Shown piece by piece: positions 1 through 8,058 of a stretch of 64,000 nucleotides of DNA. Numbering within the stretch: the stretch's first letter is position 1; each line of letters begins with the position of its first letter. The notes under the pieces were generated by a model that did not search any database, had not been told where the DNA came from, and saw only the letters and a program-made list of their open reading frames with translations. Location: the NCBI RefSeq assembly GCF_003751445.1, contig NZ_RJUU01000001.1, positions 2,175,001 to 2,239,000 on the forward strand, in the 5' to 3' direction. Both the position numbers and the translations under genes were made by a program. Source of the DNA: Streptomyces sp. 840.1 (GTDB lineage Bacteria > Actinomycetota > Actinomycetes > Streptomycetales > Streptomycetaceae).

Positions 1-309
1 GGCAAGCTCCTGATCCCCGACAACGCGCACGCCCGGATCTCCTCCCCGGAGCGCAACAGCGGAGCGGCCATGCTCCGCCGCCCGTTCTCGTACCACGACG
101 GAATCGCCACCGACGGCACCCCGGACGCCGGGCTGCTGTTCATCTGCTGGCAGGCGGATCCGCTGCGGGGCTTCGTACCGGTGCAGCGCAAACTCGACCG
201 GGGAGACGCCCTGTCGCCCTTCCTCCGTCACGAGGCGAGCGGCCTCTTCGCGGTGCCGGGCGGTGCGGCGGCCGGGGAGTACGTGGGGCAGCGGTTGTTG
301 GAGTCCTGA
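1..309 (+). CDS. Dyp-type heme peroxidase (EfeB-like), C-terminal part
   Basis: The frame is open from base 1, so the gene starts upstream of the window; only about 102 C-terminal residues are present. They read GKLLIPDNAHARISSPERNS, then a GLLFICWQADPLRGFVPVQR stretch and a PGG near the end, which match the C-terminus of dye-decolourising (Dyp/EfeB) peroxidases. Such enzymes bind heme; the EfeB type is Tat-exported and works with the EfeUO iron-uptake system. The heme ligand and any signal peptide lie outside the window. The gene ends 27 bp before pheA on the same strand. Confidence 0.8.
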   Translation, partial: GKLLIPDNAHARISSPERNSGAAMLRRPFSYHDGIATDGTPDAGLLFICWQADPLRGFVPVQRKLDRGDALSPFLRHEASGLFAVPGGAAAGEYVGQRLLES

Positions 310-336
310 GCCACCCCGGCGCATTAGGGTGACGGT

Positions 337-1272
337 ATGTCCGCCACGCGCTACGCCTATCTCGGCCCCGAAGGCACCTTCACCGAGGTCGCCCTCCGTA
401 CGCTCCCGGAAGCCGCCACCCGCGAACTCGTCCCGATGGTCTCCGTGCCGGCGGCGCTGGACGCGGTGCGCAACGGCACGGCGGCAGCGGCACTCGTACC
501 GATCGAGAATTCCGTCGAGGGCGGCATCACCACCACCCTGGACCAGCTCACCAGCGGCGAACCGCTGATGATCTACCGCGAGGTGCTGCTGTCCATCACC
601 TTCGCGCTGCTGGTGCGCCCCGGTACCAAGCTGTCCGACGTCAAGACGGTCACCGCGCACCCGGCCGCGCAGCCGCAGGTACGCAACTGGATGGCCGCCC
701 ATCTCCCGCAGGCCGTATGGGAGTCGGCGGCGTCCAACGCGGACGGTGCCCGGCTGGTGCAGGAGGGCCGGTACGACGCCGCGTTCGCCGGTGAGTTCGC
801 CGCGGCGACGTACGGGCTCGAACCGCTCGTGACCGAGATCCACGACGCGGAGAACGCCCAGACCCGGTTCGTGCTGGTGGGCCGCCCGGCCCGGCCGGCG
901 GCGCCGACGGGTGCGGACAAGACATCGGTGGTCATCTGGCTGGGCGACGACCACCCCGGTGCGCTGCTCGAACTGCTCCAGGAGTTCGCGGTGCGCGGGG
1001 TGAACCTGATGCTGATCCAGTCCCGGCCGACGGGTGCGGGCATCGGCAACTACTGCTTCGCCGTGGACGCCGAGGGCCATATCTCCGACCGCCGGGTGGG
1101 CGAGGCCCTGATGGGGCTGAAGCGGATCTGCCCGAACGTCCGCTTCCTCGGCTCGTATCCGCGGGCAGGCGTGACGGCGGCGGACGTAGGTCCGTTGCGT
1201 GCGGGTACGTCGGACGCGGAGTTCACCGTGGCCTCGGACTGGCTGGCCCGGAACCAGGACGGGCGGGCCTGA
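337..1272 (+). CDS. pheA: Prephenate dehydratase
   Basis: 311 aa, cytoplasmic. It converts prephenate to phenylpyruvate in phenylalanine synthesis. The N-terminal periplasmic-binding-like catalytic fold starts at YLGPEGTFTE, with the PIENSVEGG substrate loop and the AQTRFVLVG catalytic TRF motif near residue 180. The C-terminal ACT domain (about residues 195-270) has the PGALLELL motif and QSRPTG where ESRP is usual; it normally senses phenylalanine. Length is typical of a monofunctional actinobacterial PheA without a chorismate mutase domain. The ATG start follows the upstream stop closely, so readthrough transcription is possible. Confidence 0.95.
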   Translation: MSATRYAYLGPEGTFTEVALRTLPEAATRELVPMVSVPAALDAVRNGTAAAALVPIENSVEGGITTTLDQLTSGEPLMIYREVLLSITFALLVRPGTKLSDVKTVTAHPAAQPQVRNWMAAHLPQAVWESAASNADGARLVQEGRYDAAFAGEFAAATYGLEPLVTEIHDAENAQTRFVLVGRPARPAAPTGADKTSVVIWLGDDHPGALLELLQEFAVRGVNLMLIQSRPTGAGIGNYCFAVDAEGHISDRRVGEALMGLKRICPNVRFLGSYPRAGVTAADVGPLRAGTSDAEFTVASDWLARNQDGRA

Positions 1273-1371
1273 CGGTCCGCAGCCCGTCGGCGCCCTGCGC
1301 CCGACAGGCTCGGTGCGCCGACGCTTCCGCCCTTCCACACTCCCGCACACCCGCCCTTCCTCACTTCCGCA

Positions 1372-1714
1372 CGTCCACAGGTCCGGTGCGATCAGCGGAT
1401 TGTCATCAACGAAAAGTTATCCACAGGCACACGTCTCGACCTGGGGACAAGTCGACACCGCAATGCGACATGGTCGACAAATCTCCCCAGTCCACTCAGA
1501 CCCGTCCACAGACCAGCAGGACGCCCGGTGTCACCCCAATTCCATTGATCAACTCTTTAGGGCGAGGAATTCCCACCCGAACGAGCGTGCAGGAGGGGTT
1601 TGAAGGGGGATTCCGCGAGCCCTCGCACCGCTTTCGGAATGATCTACCTCGCGTCCACAGATCTTCTTCACAGCCTGTGGATAACTTTTGGAAGCCGCTC
1701 ACCCCTGTGGACAA
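1372..1714. promoter_or_regulatory. Cluster of DnaA boxes in the pheA-serS gap
   Basis: The 1273-1930 gap (658 bp) has no convincing gene. It holds TTATCCACA at 1417-1425, TGTGGATAA at 1676-1684 and TGTGGACAA at 1706-1714, all perfect DnaA boxes on one strand or the other. It also has one-mismatch TGGGGACAA at 1442-1450 and weaker GTCCACA boxes at 1372-1380, 1502-1510 and 1651-1659. The local sequence is less GC-rich than the flanking genes. It could titrate DnaA or regulate serS. Bases 1740-1930 hold the serS promoter region, where I see no clear operator. Confidence 0.7.
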
Positions 1715-1930
1715 GCGGGCGCCAACTCCCCTTCCAGGCAAGGCCGATACGTCAAGAGCCGCGAACCCTTCTGCCCCATTTAGGGGAATAGGGCCTCTTT
1801 ATTGACGATGGCGCCCAAACACTCGCGACGGATTCCCCTTCAGCATTACCAATACCGGCAATTCGGGCAAAGTGACACGCTCGTCAATATCGGTTCGAGC
1901 TACGGAAGCCGACACCGGTAGCCTGGAGGG

Positions 1931-3220
1931 GTGATTGACCTTCGCCTGCTTCGTGAGGACCCCGACCGTGTTCGCGCCTCCCAGCGCGCCCGTGGAGAGG
2001 ACGTCGAGCTCGTCGACGCCCTGCTCTCCGCCGACGAACGGCGCAGGTCGTCCGGGGTTCGGTTCGACGAGCTCCGTTCCGAGCAGAAATCGCTCGGCAA
2101 GCTCATCCCCAAGGCCTCGCCCGAGGAGCGCGCCGAGCTCCTGAAGAAGGCCGAGCAGCTCAAGGTCGACGTCAAGGCGGCCGACGCGGCGCAGGGCGAG
2201 GCCGACGAGGAGACCAAGAGCCTGCTGCTGCGGCTCGGCAACATCGTCCACGAGGACGTGCCGGTCGGCGGCGAGGAGGACTTCGTCGTCCTGGAGACGC
2301 ACGGCACCATCCGCGACTTCGGCGCCGAGGGCTTCGAGCCCAAGGACCACCTGGAGCTCGGCGAGGCGCTCGGCGCGATCGACATGGAGCGCGGCGCCAA
2401 GGTGTCCGGCTCGCGCTTCTACTACCTGACGGGCGTCGGGGCACTGCTGGAACTCGCCCTCGTCAACGCCGCGATCGCCCAGGCCACCGAGGCCGGCTTC
2501 ATCCCGATGCTCACCCCGGCGCTGGTCCGCCCGCGCGCCATGGAGGGCACCGGCTTCCTCGGCCAGGCCGCGGAGAACGTGTACCACCTGGAGAAGGACG
2601 ACTACTACCTGGTCGGCACCTCCGAGGTACCTCTCGCGGCGTACCACATGGACGAGATCATCGACGCGGACAAGCTGCCGCTGCGCTACGCGGGCTTCTC
2701 GCCGTGCTTCCGCCGCGAGGCCGGTACGTACGGCAAGGACACCCGCGGCATCTTCCGGGTCCACCAGTTCGACAAGGTCGAGATGTTCTCGTACGTCGAC
2801 CCGGCGGATGCCCAGGCCGAGCACCAGCGGCTGCTGGACTGGGAGAAGCAGTGGCTGACCGCCCTCGGGCTGCCCTTCCAGGTCATCGACGTGGCCACCG
2901 GCGACCTGGGCTCCTCGGCCTCCAGGAAGTTCGACTGCGAGGCATGGATCCCGACCCAGGGCAAGTACCGCGAGCTGACCTCGGCATCCAACTGCGACGG
3001 TTTCCAGGCGCGCCGGCTGTCCGTCCGGATGCGCGACACACGCGACGGCAAGAAGGTGCTCCAGCCGCTGTCCACGCTGAACGGCACGCTCTGCGCCGTC
3101 CCGCGGACCATCGTGGCGATCCTGGAGAACCACCAGCTGGCCGACGGTTCGGTACGGGTGCCCGAGGTGCTCCGCCCGTACCTGGGCGGGCGTGAGGTCC
3201 TGGAGCCGGTCGCCAAGTGA
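1931..3220 (+). CDS. serS: Seryl-tRNA synthetase
   Basis: 429 aa, cytoplasmic class II aminoacyl-tRNA synthetase charging tRNA-Ser. Residues 1-105 form the antiparallel coiled-coil arm ([18 protein letters not shown] region) that grips the long variable arm of tRNA-Ser. The catalytic core has motif 2 ([20 protein letters not shown]) and motif 3 ([19 protein letters not shown]). The start is GTG, seven bases after a GGAGG in tggaggggtg. Its stop overlaps the next gene as GTGA, so the two are translationally coupled. A tRNA-Ser gene lies about 0.8 kb downstream on the opposite strand. Confidence 0.97.
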   Translation: MIDLRLLREDPDRVRASQRARGEDVELVDALLSADERRRSSGVRFDELRSEQKSLGKLIPKASPEERAELLKKAEQLKVDVKAADAAQGEADEETKSLLLRLGNIVHEDVPVGGEEDFVVLETHGTIRDFGAEGFEPKDHLELGEALGAIDMERGAKVSGSRFYYLTGVGALLELALVNAAIAQATEAGFIPMLTPALVRPRAMEGTGFLGQAAENVYHLEKDDYYLVGTSEVPLAAYHMDEIIDADKLPLRYAGFSPCFRREAGTYGKDTRGIFRVHQFDKVEMFSYVDPADAQAEHQRLLDWEKQWLTALGLPFQVIDVATGDLGSSASRKFDCEAWIPTQGKYRELTSASNCDGFQARRLSVRMRDTRDGKKVLQPLSTLNGTLCAVPRTIVAILENHQLADGSVRVPEVLRPYLGGREVLEPVAK

Positions 3221-4038
3221 CCTTTCCCTACAAGCTCGTCGCGACCGACCTGGACGGCACGCTGCTGCGTGGCGACGACACGGTCTCCGGGCGCACCCGT
3301 GACGCACTGGCCGCGGTGACCGCGGCCGGTGCGGCGCACATCATCGTCACCGGCCGCGCCGTCCCGTGGACCCGGCACATCCTGGACGACCTCGGCTACG
3401 AGGGCCTCGCGGTCTGCGGGCAGGGCGCGCAGGTGTACCACGCGGGCGAGCGGAAGCTGCTGACCTCGCTGACCCTGGACCGGCAGCTCGCCGGTCTGGC
3501 GCTGTCCAAGGTCGAGGCGGAGGTCGGTCCGCTGGCTCTGGCGGCCAGCCGCGACGGGCTGGACGGCGAGGTGCTGGTCGGGCCGGGCTACCGCGTGCAG
3601 GAGGGCCCGCTGCCGGCCGTCTTCGTGCAGGACCCGGCCGAGATGTGGGCGGCCCCGCTCAACAAGGTCTACATACAGCACCCGGATCTGGACGACGACG
3701 CGCTGGCGAAGGCCGCGCGGGCGGCGGTCGGCAACCTGGTCGACGTGGTCATGGCCGGCCCGGGGGTCGTGGAGATCCTGCCGCTCGGGCTCAGCAAGGC
3801 CACCGGCCTCTCGCTGGCCGCGCGCCGGCTCGGCGTGAAGGCGGCGGACACCATCGCCTTCGGTGACATGCCGAACGACATCCCGATGTTCGCCTGGTCG
3901 CGGCACGGTGTGGCGATGGCCAACGCGCACGAGGATCTGAAGGCCGTGGCCCACGAGGTCACCGCGTCGAACGAGGACGACGGGATCGCAGTGGTGCTGG
4001 AGCAGTTGCTCCAGGAGCCTTCGGGGCCGGCTGCCTGA
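3217..4038 (+). CDS. HAD-superfamily (Cof-type) phosphatase
   Basis: 273 aa, cytoplasmic. Motif I is ATDLDGTLL, with the nucleophilic Asp and the acid/base Asp two residues on; motif II is VTGRA; motif III/IV is the conserved Lys (SKATGLSL) and GDMPNDIPM. The length and the C2-type cap between motifs II and III are typical of Cof/YidA-like sugar-phosphate phosphatases. The GTG start overlaps the serS stop by one base (GTGA). The substrate cannot be read from sequence. A paralogue with the same architecture lies at 16057-16998. Confidence 0.88.
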   Translation: MTFPYKLVATDLDGTLLRGDDTVSGRTRDALAAVTAAGAAHIIVTGRAVPWTRHILDDLGYEGLAVCGQGAQVYHAGERKLLTSLTLDRQLAGLALSKVEAEVGPLALAASRDGLDGEVLVGPGYRVQEGPLPAVFVQDPAEMWAAPLNKVYIQHPDLDDDALAKAARAAVGNLVDVVMAGPGVVEILPLGLSKATGLSLAARRLGVKAADTIAFGDMPNDIPMFAWSRHGVAMANAHEDLKAVAHEVTASNEDDGIAVVLEQLLQEPSGPAA

Positions 4039-4040
4039 GG

Positions 4041-4127
<87 letters not shown>

Positions 4128-4298
4128 AGAGGGTGGGCGGCCGCGCGCGATGCGCGTGAAACGGCCGCCCCGGCGTGCTGCTCGAAGCGGCTCGGCGGAG
4201 GCAGTCGCTGACTACTCCGCGGCCCGCTCGGCCACGCCTTGCCGGGAGCTCGACGGACTCGGACTCTCGGTCATCGCCGCGCTCCTCTCCCGGTCCGT

Positions 4299-4362
4299 GG
4301 TGCCGTTGCCGGCGGGTGCTGTTCCCAGCGGGTGCTGTTCCCGGCAGGTGCCGTACCGCCAC
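4299..4362. repeat. Four tandem 16-bp repeats
   Basis: Four consecutive 16-bp units begin at 4299, 4315, 4331 and 4347. They read GGTGCCGTTGCCGGCG, GGTGCTGTTCCCAGCG, GGTGCTGTTCCCGGCA and the diverged GGTGCCGTACCGCCAC. They lie in the gene-free stretch 4128-4488, upstream of tRNA-Ser as it is transcribed and downstream of the antirepressor-like gene. No function is known to me; a protein-binding array or a simple slippage repeat are both possible. Confidence 0.75.
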
Positions 4363-4376
4363 TGTGCCGCGCGCCC

Positions 4377-4470
4377 GATGTCCGGTGCCACTCATTTACG
4401 GGCGGCGGGCGGCCGGGTGGTACCCGCGTGGCCAGGTGGTACCCCACGTGGCCGAGTGGCACCGGACATC
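4377..4470. repeat. 17-bp perfect inverted repeat enclosing GTGGYACC direct repeats
   Basis: GATGTCCGGTGCCACTC at 4377-4393 is the exact reverse complement of 4454-4470. Between and inside the arms, GTGGTACC or GTGGCACC recurs at 4417, 4436 and 4456, that is every 19-20 bp, each of the first two followed by a CGTGGCC. The spacing is near two helical turns. It lies immediately downstream of the 16-bp array. A bidirectional transcription terminator is possible but the 60-nt loop is long for that. Confidence 0.7.
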
Positions 4471-4488
4471 AGGGCTGTCTCAGGACCC

Positions 4489-5190
4489 TCAGCGGCTCCT
4501 GTTGCGACGGTTCAGGTCCTTCAGGTTCCGCGCGAACCCGTCCATCCGCCCGTCCAGCCCGACGATGTCCTGCGAGACCCCGCCCAGCCGCACGCTCATG
4601 GATCCGATCACCTGCTGTGTGACCTCCAGCCTGCGGTCGAGGCTGTCGAGCCTGAGCGACATCCGGTTGAGGACCGGTCCCAGCTCCTGTAGAGCGCTGC
4701 CGACTCCGGACAGGCAGCTCTCGACCCGGGTGACCCGGTGTTCGAGCGAGGCGTACCCCGCCCGCAGGTCGTGCTCGGCGTCGAGCAGGTACGTACGGAC
4801 GCAGCGCGCGATGTCGCTGTCGCGAAGAAGCATCGCGACGTTGAGGACGGTCCTGCGGGTGAAGAGCGTGAGCTGCGCAGGCGCCTGTGGATAACTTTCA
4901 CCCTGCCCCTCACCCAATAGGGACATCATGTCCCTATTGAAAACCCGCAGGTCAGAGCCGCGAAGCAGCCGAAGACCGTTCTCCTCCATCTCCGCGCGGT
5001 GGCGCTGGATCACCTTCTTGACGACCTCTGTGGATACTTCGAAGTAACGAGCCACATCCTCGGTGCGCACGTGAATTCCGTCCGGGAGCATGGCGAGACT
5101 CTTCACCTTGTCGAGGGCGTCTACGCGCCCCATCTGTTCGACGCGCAGCGCGCGTGATTCGAGCAGGGCGACTTCCGTGGGCATGGGCAT
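4489..5190 (-). CDS. Phage antirepressor-like protein with C-terminal coiled coil
   Basis: 233 aa from the ATG at 5190 (MPMPTEVALLESRAL). Longer in-frame starts exist, but this one begins the conserved-looking part. Residues 1-125 look like a KilA-N/Rha-type phage antirepressor domain: an HTH-like VRTEDVARYFEVSTEVVKKV, then VFNRDMM and a RRTVLNVAMLLRDS stretch. Residues 135-233 have regularly spaced hydrophobics and no helix breakers (HRVTRVESCLSGVGSALQEL, LRLDSLDRRLEV), consistent with a coiled coil. Homologues in Streptomyces are often labelled restriction endonuclease, but I see no nuclease motif. Being near a tRNA gene suggests descent from an integrated element, which is inference. Confidence 0.55.
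   Translation of the reverse strand: MPMPTEVALLESRALRVEQMGRVDALDKVKSLAMLPDGIHVRTEDVARYFEVSTEVVKKVIQRHRAEMEENGLRLLRGSDLRVFNRDMMSLLGEGQGESYPQAPAQLTLFTRRTVLNVAMLLRDSDIARCVRTYLLDAEHDLRAGYASLEHRVTRVESCLSGVGSALQELGPVLNRMSLRLDSLDRRLEVTQQVIGSMSVRLGGVSQDIVGLDGRMDGFARNLKDLNRRNRSR
4915..4939. promoter_or_regulatory. 25-bp palindrome inside the antirepressor-like gene
   Basis: CAATAGGGACAT at 4915-4926 and ATGTCCCTATTG at 4928-4939 are perfectly complementary around one central base. The site lies in the codons for FNRDMMSLLG. It is notably AT-rich for this chromosome. A perfect DnaA box (TGTGGATAA, 4886-4894) lies 20 bp away in the same gene. It may be an intragenic operator. Confidence 0.5.
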
Positions 5191-5429
5191 GCCTTCCGAT
5201 CGGGAGAGTGACAGGGACAGCCCTCTCCCCGGGCTCCAGGGGCGGAGGGCGCTCACGTTTGCCACTTGCTCTATGACCGACCCGGCGGAGGGGTGTCGCC
5301 CGTAGGCGTGCCCCGCCGGCATCGGCGATCCCCGAATTCACGAAAGCTCGACGTATCGGATTCCAGTTGCCTCCACGCATCCGGAACAACGAACCGATAT
5401 CCGTACAGTCACGCGTAATACTGTCCGAC
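5191..5429. other. Upstream region of the antirepressor-like gene, nothing firm
   Basis: With the terminator at 5430-5475 this completes the roughly 300-bp gap up to the ABC operon. I see no gene here. ACAGT at 5405 and ACTGT at 5420 form a weak inverted repeat near a likely promoter for the minus-strand gene, but this is not strong enough to call an operator. Confidence 0.4.
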
Positions 5430-5475
5430 ATGCGACAACCCCTGTCCGCAGGACCGCGGACAGGGGTTGTCGCAT
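5430..5475 (-). terminator. Strong hairpin terminator after the ABC operon
   Basis: ATGCGACAACCCCTGTCCGC (5430-5449) pairs perfectly with 5456-5475 around a 6-nt loop. It begins 17 bp past the stop of the last ABC gene, in the right place to end that minus-strand operon. There is no U-tract, as is usual in Streptomyces. Confidence 0.85.
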
Positions 5476-5491
5476 CAGAGGATGTGCGTGC

Positions 5492-6211
5492 TCACTCCTC
5501 GCCGGCGAGCTTCAGGGTGCGCAGCTTCTGGCCCGCGTACCAGGTCGCCGCCACGGTGACCGCGATCAGCAGCACCGTCGCGACCGGCAGTCCGACGTCG
5601 GAGCTGATGGCGTCGCTCCCGCCGACCTTCTCGGCCAGCGCGAGAGACCACTGCTGGACGCTGAGCGTGCGCGCACCGGGGACCAGGCTGCCGAAGAGAG
5701 CCTCCCAGACCAGGGCGTAGACGAGTCCGAGGACCACCGCGTGCCGGCTGACCGTGCCCAGCAGCAGGAACAGCGCACTGTAGGCGATCGAGGCGACCAG
5801 GGCGGCGATCGTGTAGGCCACCGCGATCTGCTGGCCGTTGCCGTTGAGGATCAGGCCGGCGATCATGGTCGGCACCGCCGAGAAGACCATCGTCACGGCG
5901 ATCGCCACGATCAGCTTGGTGAAGATGATCGTCGGCCGGCTCACCGGCTTGGCCAGCAGATAGACGATCGAGCCGTCGTCGATCTCCGGCCCGATCGCTC
6001 CGGTTCCGGCGATCACGCCGATCAGCGGCACCATGGTGGCGATCGCGAAACCGCCCAGCACGTCCGAGGCGACCTGGTCATCGGCCCCGGCGAACATCCG
6101 TACCGCCACCGCGATGACCAACAGCAGTGCGGGCAGGATGAAGAGGATTGCGGCCCGGCGCCGGCCGAGCAGGGCCCGGTAGGTGAGCCGGGCGACTGTG
6201 GGGTCGTACAT
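5492..6211 (-). CDS. ABC-2 type transporter permease
   Basis: 239 aa integral membrane protein, last gene of the ABC operon. About six hydrophobic segments are visible, beginning with AAILFILPALLLVIAVAVRM and ending with VATVLLIAVTVAATWYAG. The short length, GDSI-like loop (EIDDGSIVYLLAKPVSRPTI) and position next to an ATPase fit the ABC-2 export family. It starts 30 bp after the stop of the partner ATPase gene and probably pairs with it. The substrate is unknown. Confidence 0.85.
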   Translation of the reverse strand: MYDPTVARLTYRALLGRRRAAILFILPALLLVIAVAVRMFAGADDQVASDVLGGFAIATMVPLIGVIAGTGAIGPEIDDGSIVYLLAKPVSRPTIIFTKLIVAIAVTMVFSAVPTMIAGLILNGNGQQIAVAYTIAALVASIAYSALFLLLGTVSRHAVVLGLVYALVWEALFGSLVPGARTLSVQQWSLALAEKVGGSDAISSDVGLPVATVLLIAVTVAATWYAGQKLRTLKLAGEE

Positions 6212-6241
6212 GACGCTTCACAGCTCCTTATCGGCCACTAC

Positions 6242-7153
6242 TCAGGCCGCTACGAGATAGGAAAAGACCGATTCGAGGGATTCGTCGGACGGCGAAACGG
6301 TCAGCAGCCGGATGCCCTGCTCGCGTGCGACCTTGGGCAGCAGCGTGGTGAAGCGTCCGAAGTCGACCGCCTGGATGCGCAGGGCGTTCTCGCCCAGGTC
6401 CACTTCGATGCCGGCTGTCGACGGGTCCGCGATGAGCGCGGCAGCGAGCGCCCGGTCGTCGCTGGACCGCACGAGATAGCGGTGCGGGCGGTCCGTCATC
6501 AGCCGGCGGATCTTGCGGAAGTCACCGGACGCGGCGTGCCGGCCGGCCACGATCACCTCGATGTGCGAGGCGAGTTGCTCGACCTCTTCGAGGATGTGGG
6601 AGGAGAAGAGGACCGTGCGCCCCTCCGCTCCCATCCGTCGCAGCAGCTCCATCAGCTGCATCCGCTGACGCGGGTCCATTCCGTTGAACGGTTCGTCGAG
6701 CAGCAGCACGGACGGGTCGTGGACCAGCGCGGAGGCCATCTTCACGCGCTGGCGCATGCCCTTGCTGTACGTGGAGATCTTGCGGTCCTGCGCGTACTCC
6801 ATCTGGACCGTGGCCAGCGCGCGGGCCGCCTCGGCGTCACCGAGGCCGTGCAGCTCCGAGTTGGCCACCACGAACTCGCGGCCGGTCAGGAAGTCGTACA
6901 TGCCCTCCCGCTCGGGCACGATGCCGATGTGCCGGTAGACGGCCTCGTTGCGCCAGATCGCCTTGCCGTCGAGCGTGACGGTCCCCGTGGACGGGGCGAG
7001 GAACCCGGCCATCATGTTGATCAGCGTGGACTTGCCGGCCCCGTTGGGACCCAGCAGACCGGTGACGCCCGGCCCCACGGTCATACTCACGTCGTTGACG
7101 GCGACCACGTTGCCGAACCAGCGGGAGGTGTGGTCGATCTCGATGGTGGTCAC
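6242..7153 (-). CDS. ABC transporter ATP-binding protein
   Basis: 303 aa, cytoplasmic face of an exporter. Walker A is GPNGAGKST, signature YSKGM, Walker B VLLLDEP, and the switch histidine is in SSHILEEVE. A C-terminal 80-residue extension resembles those of drug or lipid exporters of the ABC-2 class. The GTG at 7153 was chosen because it gives GTGA overlap with the upstream permease stop; the longer open frame up to 7861 is only the shadow of that permease. It probably acts with the permease at 5492-6211. Confidence 0.88.
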   Translation of the reverse strand: MTTIEIDHTSRWFGNVVAVNDVSMTVGPGVTGLLGPNGAGKSTLINMMAGFLAPSTGTVTLDGKAIWRNEAVYRHIGIVPEREGMYDFLTGREFVVANSELHGLGDAEAARALATVQMEYAQDRKISTYSKGMRQRVKMASALVHDPSVLLLDEPFNGMDPRQRMQLMELLRRMGAEGRTVLFSSHILEEVEQLASHIEVIVAGRHAASGDFRKIRRLMTDRPHRYLVRSSDDRALAAALIADPSTAGIEVDLGENALRIQAVDFGRFTTLLPKVAREQGIRLLTVSPSDESLESVFSYLVAA

Positions 7154-8058
7154 AGCCCGACCCTCCGGTAGCGGCGCATCAGTACGGCGTACGAGCCGGC
7201 GACGAGCGCGAGGACAACGATCAGATAGACCACTCCGGCACCGGCCCCCGGGCCTTCCCCTCCGGGGAAGGCGGAGGTGGCGCCGAGGAACGCGGTCTGT
7301 ACGCCGTCGATCAGCGTGATCGGCGAGAAGAGGCCCAGCCACGGGACGGCTCCGGTGGACCCCGTCGACCAGGCGATGCCCTGGACGGTGGAGACCGCAC
7401 CGTAGGAGATGGTGAGCACGGCGATCACCGCGGCGACGCCGAAGCCCCGGCGCGGGGTGAGCGCGGCCATCACGAGGCCGAGCCCGGCGAAGAGGACGGA
7501 GAGCAGCGCCACCGACACCATTCCCTGTGCGAACCACTTGGTCTGGTCGCCGAAGTCGAACTTCCCCAGCAGGGCGCCCACGTAGAGGATGACGAGCGGA
7601 GCACCGGTGAGGACGAACAGTGCGGAGGCCATGGCGGCGAATTTGGCGATGACGTAGTCGCCACGCTCGATGGGCCGCGAGAAGTACAGCGGCACGCTCT
7701 TGAAACGAAGGTCCCTGGAGACCGACTGAGGTGCCTGCGAGGCGAGGAACAGGCCGATGACCGCCTGCAGGTAGACCGCGTACGAGGTGTACTTGACCGG
7801 CAGCTTCGTCGAGTCGGGGATGTTGATCGCCACCGCCACGATGATCGCCGCGACCAGGCACATCACGCCGAAGAGCAGCATGGGCAGCACCTTGGACTTG
7901 GCGGAACGGCCGAGTCCGAAGGAGCCGCGCAGGGACTGCGAGTAGAGCGAGCGCCGGGCGTACGCCCGGCCGAGGCGGGGCCCGTCGTAAGCGCGGTAGC
8001 CGATGTTGTGGATCCGGGAGGTCTCGCTCCCGGTCGCGGCGCCGGTCTCAGTGCTCAT
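7150..8058 (-). CDS. ABC-2 type transporter permease
   Basis: 302 aa. It has a soluble N-terminus rich in Arg (HNIGYRAYDGPRLGRAYARR), which is common to this Streptomyces permease family, then about six membrane segments, including MLLFGVMCLVAAIIVAVAI and the last, VVYLIVVLALVAGSYAVLM. It overlaps the upstream ATPase gene by 11 bp and the downstream one by 4 bp, so all four genes are one transcription unit. It most likely pairs with the ATPase at 8048-9082. Confidence 0.85.
   Translation of the reverse strand: MSTETGAATGSETSRIHNIGYRAYDGPRLGRAYARRSLYSQSLRGSFGLGRSAKSKVLPMLLFGVMCLVAAIIVAVAINIPDSTKLPVKYTSYAVYLQAVIGLFLASQAPQSVSRDLRFKSVPLYFSRPIERGDYVIAKFAAMASALFVLTGAPLVILYVGALLGKFDFGDQTKWFAQGMVSVALLSVLFAGLGLVMAALTPRRGFGVAAVIAVLTISYGAVSTVQGIAWSTGSTGAVPWLGLFSPITLIDGVQTAFLGATSAFPGGEGPGAGAGVVYLIVVLALVAGSYAVLMRRYRRVGL

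Noticed and set aside
1799..3307. 502-aa open frame opposite serS
   Set aside because: Arg/Val/Leu/Gly-rich composition with no domain, fully antisense to serS. Such frames are usual in DNA with high third-position GC.
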